DNA of 64,000 nucleotides, taken from positions 434,001 to 498,000 of the forward strand of contig CBDATG010000002.1 in assembly GCA_965200145.1 (NCBI GenBank). Direction: 5' to 3'. Source of the DNA: CBDATG01 sp965200145 (GTDB lineage: Bacteria; Chloroflexota; Dehalococcoidia; Lucifugimonadales; Lucifugimonadaceae). How positions within the stretch are numbered: the stretch's first letter is position 1; every line of letters begins with the position of its first letter. Under the pieces are notes generated by a model. That model saw only the letters and a program-made list of their open reading frames with translations. It did not search any database and was not told the DNA's origin. A program made the translations under genes and the position numbers. Positions 53,923 to 60,413 of this stretch are shown piece after piece.

Positions 53923-55101
53923 ATGGCAACGGAGACGGTAGAGAGAGCGCACGCGGCCGTGGTGACCGATGACACAGAGCAGGCGAGAGCGCCCGAGCCT
54001 GTGGATGAACGCCTACACCTAAAGGACATACGCATCCAAGGCTTCCGTTGCTTCGACGACCTGACCGTCAACCGACTAGGTCGGGTCAACCTCATCGCGG
54101 GCAGGAACGGTATTGGGAAGTCCTCCTTCTTGGAAGCGGTGCAGGTCCTGGCCGAGAGAGGCGCGCGGAATTCAATTTACCGAATATCGAATACCAGGAG
54201 CGAGTTCACAGAAGGCGTCGATGAAAGATTCGGTCCGTTCGTGTTGTTTGATCGTGCATCTATTTTTCATGGACACAAATTGGGATTAAAAAGCAGAGCC
54301 ATAATTGGCAATACCGATGGAACTAATGAAGTCGTGATTTCGGTACGCACAAGAGAGGATCCCGAACGAGGTTTAATTGAACATGTCGAGGAGGTATTTC
54401 CGATTGGTCCGATAACGTATCTGAAAGTTCAATGCAATGGGCGCATTGGCTACATTCCCTTCACTGCCATGTTCAAACAGTCGGCAGTTCAACTCCAGAT
54501 AGAGGAAGGTGAATTTGAACTACCAATAACACTAGCGAAGTTAGGACCAGATGTTCCATCCGAGGAAATGATCGCTTCTCTTTGGGAGAACGTTGCCATC
54601 ACGCCAAGCGTGGAGCCGGCGATTGCTGCTCTCGGGCTTATATCAGGCAGGAAAGTTGCGGATGTAGCCGTGTTAGGTGGCAGGGACCCCGAATCACGGC
54701 CAATCACTCTGGTCCGTATAGCCGGTACCGACGAACGAGTCTCACTACGTAGCTTAGGGGAAGGAGCGGTTAGAGCTATCGGCTACGTAATGGCTCTCGC
54801 AAGCGCTAAATCCGGGATCCTGCTGATTGACGAAGTAGAGAACGGTATCCATTACACCGTCTTGAGTGAGTTTTGGAGCATGATTCTCAGGACCGCCCAG
54901 GAGTACGATGTGCAAGTATTCGCGACGACGCACAGCTGGGACTGCATCAGAGGTTTCGCAAGGGCATCAGTTGAGAACCCAGACGTTGATTGCGCTATGT
55001 TCCGTCTCGGTGAGACCCGGATCACCAAGAGACTGCGCGCGGTCGAGTACACGTCCGATGACCTGATCGTTGCCACCCGCCAGGGGATCGAAGTCCGATG
55101 A
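53923..55101 (+). CDS. OLD/AAA-type ATPase of the tRNA-linked system, copy 2
   Basis: A 392-residue homologue of the gene at 51034. Walker A is GRNGIGKS (60-67), the signature is LRSLGEGAVRAIG, Walker B is ILLIDEVENGIH, and the switch is FATTHSWD. The first eight residues (MATETVER), the 21-bp leader and the last four residues (IEVR) are the same in both copies. The middle, about residues 75-250, differs strongly. The core (about 54180-54560) is visibly richer in A+T than its surroundings. The ATGA overlap with the TOPRIM gene is kept. Confidence 0.88.
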   Translation: MATETVERAHAAVVTDDTEQARAPEPVDERLHLKDIRIQGFRCFDDLTVNRLGRVNLIAGRNGIGKSSFLEAVQVLAERGARNSIYRISNTRSEFTEGVDERFGPFVLFDRASIFHGHKLGLKSRAIIGNTDGTNEVVISVRTREDPERGLIEHVEEVFPIGPITYLKVQCNGRIGYIPFTAMFKQSAVQLQIEEGEFELPITLAKLGPDVPSEEMIASLWENVAITPSVEPAIAALGLISGRKVADVAVLGGRDPESRPITLVRIAGTDERVSLRSLGEGAVRAIGYVMALASAKSGILLIDEVENGIHYTVLSEFWSMILRTAQEYDVQVFATTHSWDCIRGFARASVENPDVDCAMFRLGETRITKRLRAVEYTSDDLIVATRQGIEVR

Positions 55102-55736
55102 CGGAATCATCGGAACACTCGCGACACGGTCGGAAGATTATCGTCGTCGAAGGTGTGAACGACAAACATGTGGTTATGCACATACTTACTCGGTCCGGGA
55201 TAAGGTCAGATATCGACATCATTGATCGCGACGGATTGGATGAACTACTGCGAGGTATTCCGTTACTCGTTGGCAACGCGGAAAACAGGGTGATTGGTAT
55301 CGTCGTTGATGCCAACGACAGCACGATTGCAAGAAGTCGCGCGGTCCTTGACCTGCTCAGGCGAGTGGGCGTGAACGCTCCAGCGAGCTTAGATGCGCAC
55401 GGCACGATCATCCCCGAAACCGACGAACTCCCGCGCATAGGCATCTGGATGATGCCCGACAACCGTTCGCCAGGTGAGTTGGAGCACTTCGTGGTGAAGA
55501 TGATCCCTGACGAGGACCCTGTTTGGCCACTCTCCGAAGGTTACATTGATAGCATTCCTTCGAACCATCGCGCGTTCAGGCCGCAGAAAGAGACGCGCGC
55601 TAAGGTTCTCTCTTGGATAGCGACGAGGGAAGAGCCGGGATTCATGGGGCAGGCGATAGACCGTCGCGATCTTCGGACTGACGGCGAGCTTTGCCAGACC
55701 TTTATCGCGTGGCTCAACAGGCTCTTCGCCGACTAA
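55098..55736 (+). CDS. TOPRIM (DUF3226-like) putative nuclease, copy 2
   Basis: A 212-residue homologue of the gene at 52203. Marks are IIVVEGVNDKHVV and IGIVVDANDST (TOPRIM acidic residues), then IGIWMMPDNRSPGELEHF and a C-terminus DGELCQTFIAWLNRLFAD almost identical to copy 1. The part between is diverged and shorter. It overlaps the ATPase gene by 4 bp. Keeping of motifs in both copies argues that both pairs are active. Confidence 0.85.
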   Translation: MTESSEHSRHGRKIIVVEGVNDKHVVMHILTRSGIRSDIDIIDRDGLDELLRGIPLLVGNAENRVIGIVVDANDSTIARSRAVLDLLRRVGVNAPASLDAHGTIIPETDELPRIGIWMMPDNRSPGELEHFVVKMIPDEDPVWPLSEGYIDSIPSNHRAFRPQKETRAKVLSWIATREEPGFMGQAIDRRDLRTDGELCQTFIAWLNRLFAD

Positions 55737-55821
55737 GAAGGTGCCGCGGACTTTGCTTAGCTGCGACATTGTTTCCGCGCGTGGGGCGACGTACCTGCAC
55801 ATTCAACATCTCTGACAATTC

Positions 55822-56718
55822 CTAATCCGCGGTCGCCTCCGCCAACCACGCCACGCCCACGGTCCCAGTGCCCGCCGGTACGCCGGCGAACGGGTGCATC
55901 TGGCACACTGTGATGTCGGCGGCTGGGGTTGCTACGGCTAGCTCATCTGCTACTCGTGACGCGTCTTGCTTGCATTGGACATGCATCACGATGGCGCGTG
56001 CCTTGTCGCCGACTGCCAGTCCTTCTTCGGCGGTAGTTCGCACCTTGCGGATGGCTGCGTGCCTCGTTAGCGGGCGCGCCATTACGCTCCACTCGGATGT
56101 TTGAAAACTGACTACTGGCTTGATAGGTAGGTTGCGTGCTGCCTTGAGCGCGAACGTTGGGAGTCTGGTGACGCGGTGTATTTGGTTTAGTGTTCCGAGC
56201 ATTGCGACCGTTTGAGCTCGGCGGCTCGCGCCGGTTGCCGCTTCTGATACCGCTTCGATGTCTGCGCCGCTGTTGGCGGAATCGGCCGCCGCGACGCACA
56301 CTAGAGCCTGTGCGCCTGCGACTGTTTCAGAGTCGATCACTTCCACTCGCACGTTTGGAACTTGGGTGGTTACCCACTGTGCTCCGACGCGTGCGGCATC
56401 GTAGGAGGTGCTGAAGTGTGCTGACATGGTGATGATCAGCACCGAGTCGGCGCCGGTGTTTGCAGAGATTGACATGATTGTGTCGCGCCAGACATGAGGT
56501 AACGGCGCGGATACTGTTACTGGAACGCTCGGATCGCGACGCACCGCGTCATAGATGCCGCCATAGTCCGTACCCGGTAGGTCGATTGTCTCATCATCCC
56601 AGACGCGTATCGTCATGGGCGCGACGTGGATACCGTGTTGTGCCAGCAACGGTGCTGGCATTCCGGCGGCTGAGTCGGTCAGGATGGCGGTGCGTTGGTG
56701 TTCGTGGGCATGTGGCAT
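55822..56718 (-). CDS. DegV family fatty-acid-binding protein
   Basis: 298 residues from the ATG at 56718 (starts at 56724 or 56751 are possible). Family marks are AILTDSAAGMPAPLLAQHGI, IITMSAHFSTSYDAA (lipid-carboxylate Ser/His region), VEVIDSETVAGAQ and a C-terminal GTGTVGVAW. DegV/FakB proteins hold a fatty acid for phosphorylation by FakA; no kinase gene is in the window. Its 3' two thirds are duplicated at 52935-53495. It is convergent with the second TOPRIM gene. Confidence 0.88.
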   Translation of the reverse strand: MPHAHEHQRTAILTDSAAGMPAPLLAQHGIHVAPMTIRVWDDETIDLPGTDYGGIYDAVRRDPSVPVTVSAPLPHVWRDTIMSISANTGADSVLIITMSAHFSTSYDAARVGAQWVTTQVPNVRVEVIDSETVAGAQALVCVAAADSANSGADIEAVSEAATGASRRAQTVAMLGTLNQIHRVTRLPTFALKAARNLPIKPVVSFQTSEWSVMARPLTRHAAIRKVRTTAEEGLAVGDKARAIVMHVQCKQDASRVADELAVATPAADITVCQMHPFAGVPAGTGTVGVAWLAEATAD

Positions 56719-56875
56719 GATCATGCTAGGGTAGCGCGTCTGACACTCCAACCGGACCGTGGCCGCGTTAGGGGTTCGTTTGGTGAGTTGATTTGACAGG
56801 AGACCTGACGCCGGTTAAGGCTTGCAAAATCACAAGCGATTCCGACTGTCTGTCGGTGTATGGAGCGCGAACTTG

Positions 56876-57046
56876 GCGATCTGCGGTATCAAAACGTTGC
56901 GATCTGCGGTATGCTAACGTTGCGATCTGCGGTGTGTATTTTCGCTTTGTAAACGGGTATTTTTAGGTTTACGGAGCACGAACGTTGCGATCTGCGGTAT
57001 TGAAACGTTGCGATCTGCGGTATACTATACTTGCGATGTGCGGTAT
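56876..57046 (+). repeat. Six direct repeats with a 23-bp period, in two triplets
   Basis: The core GCGATCTGCGGTAT begins at 56876, 56899, 56922, 56987, 57010 and 57033, that is exactly 23 bp apart within each group of three. The third and sixth have one mismatch each. Most units are preceded by AACGTT. The two triplets, each introduced by a GGAGC-x-CGAAC stretch, look like a tandem copy of a module of about 111 bp. They end 40 bp before the ATPase gene at 57086 and could be an operator array or iterons. Confidence 0.9.
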
Positions 57047-57085
57047 CGTACATCAGAACACGTAACGGTGACTTGGGATCGACAC

Positions 57086-58321
57086 ATGGCTCTATACCCC
57101 CGACATGTTGCAAAGCGACTCACGGAGTTGCTGGGATCAATGCCCTCGGTGTACATCACCGGTGCGCGTCAGTGCGGCAAGACTACGCTCGCTCTGGAGG
57201 TTGGCGACTCGCTTGGCTTTGAGTACGTGAGCCTAGATGAGGAGACGTACCGGCGGGCGGCGATTGAGGACCCGTCTGGATTCGTGCGCGACCTGCCACG
57301 GAGGGTGATTCTGGACGAGGTGCAGCGAGCACCGGATCTCTACACCTCCATCAAGCATGAGATCGACAGGGACCGCACCAACGGACGCTTTCTGTTGACG
57401 GGTTCGGCATCGAATGAGGCTACTGACCATCTGAAGTACCTGCTGACCGGAAGGATGGGACTGATACGTCTGCATCCGCTCTCGCACAGCGAAGTAACCG
57501 ACAAGCCGTCGAGGTTGTTGGATATCCTGTTCACCGACGCGCAGGAGGTCGGTAGGCATCCCCGACTTGGCGACGAGTTGTATCGGATCGTAGCTACTGG
57601 CGGTTATCCGCCGGTATTCGCGTCCAACTCGGCGGTCGTGCGTCAGGAGTGGTTCGATGCCTACATCGACTCGCAGGTCAGCCGCACCATCCGGGAGTTT
57701 AGCCGCGTGGCAATGTTGGACGCTTTACCCGCGATTCTGAGAGTGTTATCTGGTCAGACGGCGCACATGCTCAACCTGGAGCAACTCGCGGGCAGGTTGA
57801 AACTTACTCGGACGACTATGACTCGCTACTTGTCAACGCTCCGCGATGTGTTCCTAGTTGACAGTCTCCCTTCTTGGGACTCGAATCGGTTGAAGCGTCT
57901 AATCCGTACCTCGAAGTTGCACATGGCAGACACGGGACTAGCCTGTGCGGTACTCAGGGTCAACGCGCCGACACTGGCACGTGATCGGGCACTTTGGGGG
58001 CAAATGTTTGAGACGTTCGTAGTCAACGAGGTCCGCAAGGAAACAACATGGAGCGAACTGTCGGGAATCGATGTTTACCACTTTCGAGACCGCGATGGAG
58101 GCGAGGTCGATATAGTCGTTGATGCTGGCCATCGAGGCATCGCCGGTATCGAGGTAAAGGCGGCCGCGACGGTAGGCGACGGCGACTTCAAGGGACTCCG
58201 CAAACTGCAACGCGCAACGGGTGACAGGTTCGCAAAGGGCATCGTGCTCTACGACGGCGAGGTAAGTGCGCCCTTCGGGGACGGGCTGTGGGCTGTGCCC
58301 GCAGGGATGGTTTGGGGGTAG
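57086..58321 (+). CDS. AAA ATPase with DUF4143 C-terminal domain
   Basis: 411 residues from the ATG at 57086; the open frame upstream runs into the repeat array. Walker A is GARQCGKTT (26-34), Walker B is VILDEVQ (74-80), and sensor 1 is FLLTGSAS. The C-terminal DUF4143 domain has the nuclease-like EVDIVVDAGHRGIAGIEVKA pattern (PD-(D/E)xK-like). Such ATPases are common near defence and toxin genes but have no settled function. The repeat array directly upstream probably controls it. Confidence 0.9.
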   Translation: MALYPRHVAKRLTELLGSMPSVYITGARQCGKTTLALEVGDSLGFEYVSLDEETYRRAAIEDPSGFVRDLPRRVILDEVQRAPDLYTSIKHEIDRDRTNGRFLLTGSASNEATDHLKYLLTGRMGLIRLHPLSHSEVTDKPSRLLDILFTDAQEVGRHPRLGDELYRIVATGGYPPVFASNSAVVRQEWFDAYIDSQVSRTIREFSRVAMLDALPAILRVLSGQTAHMLNLEQLAGRLKLTRTTMTRYLSTLRDVFLVDSLPSWDSNRLKRLIRTSKLHMADTGLACAVLRVNAPTLARDRALWGQMFETFVVNEVRKETTWSELSGIDVYHFRDRDGGEVDIVVDAGHRGIAGIEVKAAATVGDGDFKGLRKLQRATGDRFAKGIVLYDGEVSAPFGDGLWAVPAGMVWG

Positions 58322-58375
58322 GGATAGGTTACACTTGAGACAACGTAATTCCCAAGAAATCGTTGGAATCGCAAC

Positions 58376-58897
58376 ATGTTAGACGGGTCAATGATACGCC
58401 GAACTTCCAACCGTCTTAGTGGTTGGAACTATGCCAATGTTGCAGCGTATTTCGTGACGTTGGTCGTCAGGGATAGGGCGTGCTTGTTTGGTGAAATTTC
58501 CGACGGCGAGATGTTTCTCAATTCATATGGTTCAGCGATAAATGAGTCGTGGAGCTGGTTGCAAGAGCAGTACGACCATGTTGAACTCGACGCTTATGTA
58601 GTCATGCCGAATCACTTGCACGGAATTATCGTGATAACCGATAATCAATTTGGACAGTCGGTTTCACAGCGGAAACCGTTGGGAAGATTGATCGGAGCGT
58701 TCAAAACCGTATCGACCAAGCGCATCAACGAGCTTAGATCTACGCCAGGTGAATCCATATGGCAACGGGGTTTCTACGACCGCGTGATCAGAAATGAGGC
58801 AGAGTTAGAGTCAGTCCGAGAGTACATTTCCGGGAACCCGGCGAAGTGGGACGAAGACAACGAGAATCCAGCAAACCCCCGTAGGGGCGGTTCGTGA
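58376..58897 (+). CDS. REP-associated tyrosine (Y1/HUH) transposase-like protein
   Basis: 173 residues (a start at 58391 is also possible). The HUH motif is VVMPNHLHGIIVI (H-L-H). AYFVTLVVRDRACLFGEI and IWQRGFYDRVIRNEAELESVREYI carry the conserved strand and the candidate catalytic Tyr. RAYTs are single-copy domesticated transposases that nick and copy REP palindromes. Its last seven codons and stop lie inside the first palindrome of the array that follows (58881-58910). Confidence 0.9.
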   Translation: MLDGSMIRRTSNRLSGWNYANVAAYFVTLVVRDRACLFGEISDGEMFLNSYGSAINESWSWLQEQYDHVELDAYVVMPNHLHGIIVITDNQFGQSVSQRKPLGRLIGAFKTVSTKRINELRSTPGESIWQRGFYDRVIRNEAELESVREYISGNPAKWDEDNENPANPRRGGS

Positions 58898-60033
58898 ACC
58901 GCCCACGACCCGTGCGTTTATGCGGAGCGAGGGTGTTGCGGACAACATTCGCGGTCGTCTGTTGATCATCGTCCAGCGCGATTCGGTGTGTGTTTCCGGG
59001 CGCGATGACGACGGCCGTCGGTGGAGGACGTCGGTTATTGGGTTGGTGCACCGTGGCAGGACGGGTCCTGGGCGGTTCACGAACCGCCCCTACGGTGTGC
59101 ATGGTCGGGCTGAGCGACGGGTGTGCGCCTGTGTCGGATGCGTTGTGCCGAACGGCCGGCGCACCCCTGGTATTCGGCGAACATATCGTAGGGGCGGTTC
59201 GTGAACCGCCCACGACCCTTGCGGTTAGGCGGTGCGAGGGTGTTGCGGACAATGTTCACGGTGGTCTTCGCGTCACGGTCCTGTGCGATGTGGTGGGTGT
59301 ATCGGCGTGCGATTACGATGGAGGTCGGTGGATGGCGTTGTTTATCGGGTTGATGCGCCGTGGCAGGACTGGTCGTGGGCGGTTCACGAACCGCCCCTAC
59401 GGGTGTATTGTCCGTCTGAGCAACGGGTGTGCGTCTGTGTCGGATGTGATGTGTTTATTTGTGCGTCTGGGTTAATCGGATGTTGGGTGACGAACGTCCC
59501 AGGGCAACCATACCGTAGGGGCGGTTCGTGAACCGCCCACGACCCTTGCGGTTACGCGGCGCGAGGGTGTTGCGGACAATGTTCACGGTGGTCTTCGCGT
59601 CACGGTCCTGTGCGATGTGGTGGGTGTGTCGGCGTGCGCTTACGATGTCGGTCTGTGGATGGCGTTGTTTATCGGGTTGGTGCGCCGTGGCGGGACGGGT
59701 CGTGGGCGGTTCACGAACCGCCCCTACGGGTTGTATGATCGGTCTGAGCGACGGGTGTGCTTCTGTGTCGGAATTGATTCGGTGGGTGTATCGGCGTGCG
59801 GTTACGATGTCGGTCTGTGGAAGGCGTCGTTTATTGGGTTGGTGCGCCGTGGCGGGACGGGGCGTGGGCGGTTCACGAACCGCCCCTACGGTGTGTATGA
59901 TTGGGCTGAGCGACGGGTGTGCGTCTGTGTCGGATGCGATGTGGCGATATGTGCGTCTGGGTCAATCGGATGTGGGGTGACGAACGGCCTGCGCGCCCGC
60001 GGCATGCGTCAAACCCCATCGTAGCCCACGACC
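58881..60033. repeat. REP palindrome array (BIME-like) with longer tandem units
   Basis: Seven copies of the palindrome GGGCGGTTCGTGAACCGCCC are flanked asymmetrically by GTAG on one side and ACGACC on the other. Forward copies start at 58881, 59188 and 59515. Reverse copies end at 59093, 59400, 59727 and 59888. Forward and reverse copies alternate up to the last, embedded in imperfect tandem units of about 310-330 bp. A remnant at 60021-60033 reads GTAG directly joined to CCCACGACC, as if the hairpin had been cut out. Short ORFs ending RRGGS here are artefacts. Confidence 0.92.
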
Positions 60034-60093
60034 CATACGGTAATATGTTGTCGCGAGCCGCGGCATCTAAGCTGTGCTCAGAGGTTGGAACGG

Positions 60094-60273
60094 TCAGGCG
60101 ATGGCGTACACTATGCCTCCGAATATCACTAGACCCAGTGACACCAGAAGAAGTATTACCCCGAACTTACTATCTCCTAACTTTCGTCTATCGGTTCCGT
60201 TGATGACCCACACCAAACCTGCCACAAAGACGATCGCGGCAACGATGAAAGCAAAAAGTGCGACAAGTTCCAT
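60094..60273 (-). CDS. Small two-helix membrane protein
   Basis: A 59-residue ORF. The ATG at 60273 has AGGAG 11 bases upstream. Two hydrophobic segments (LVALFAFIVAAIVFVAGLVW and FGVILLLVSLGLVIFGGIVY) flank a charged turn (NGTDRRKLGDSK). The composition is that of a real membrane hairpin. It has no recognised family. It lies between the REP array and the type I restriction operon, and could be an unrelated envelope protein or a small effector. Confidence 0.6.
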   Translation of the reverse strand: MELVALFAFIVAAIVFVAGLVWVINGTDRRKLGDSKFGVILLLVSLGLVIFGGIVYAIA

Positions 60274-60413
60274 GCTGGATCTCGCTCCTGTACGTTGATG
60301 TTTGTGCCAATAGCAGAGACGTTGTCACTGCGCTGTCGGCGCGGATAACAGTCCTTTTCCACATTCTACACAATGCACCCGCGATGTGGGAAACATGTGG
60401 CGCACACGGTCAG

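Larger units (their letters stand above)
50600..56377. repeat. Head-to-tail tandem duplication, two units of about 2.9 kb
   Basis: Unit 1 runs from inside the racemase gene (about 50600) to about 53495. Unit 2 runs from about 53498 to about 56377, inside the DegV gene. Each contains the racemase 5' end, a CAT tRNA, the ATPase gene, the TOPRIM gene and the DegV 3' part, in that order. The junction reads from DegV-like sequence (ending CCCAC at 53495) straight into racemase-like sequence (AGCATCTTCTTGA at 53498-53510). The units are near-equal in length. Confidence 0.88.

Noticed and set aside
56876..57046. CRISPR array
   Set aside because: The 14-bp cores are separated by only 9 bp within triplets and the spacers are not unique 30-mers; no cas genes are present.
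58990..60024. Several ORFs of 90-160 aa in the REP array, many ending in RRGGS
   Set aside because: They are open frames created by the GC-rich tandem units and palindromes, and their tails come from the REP sequence.
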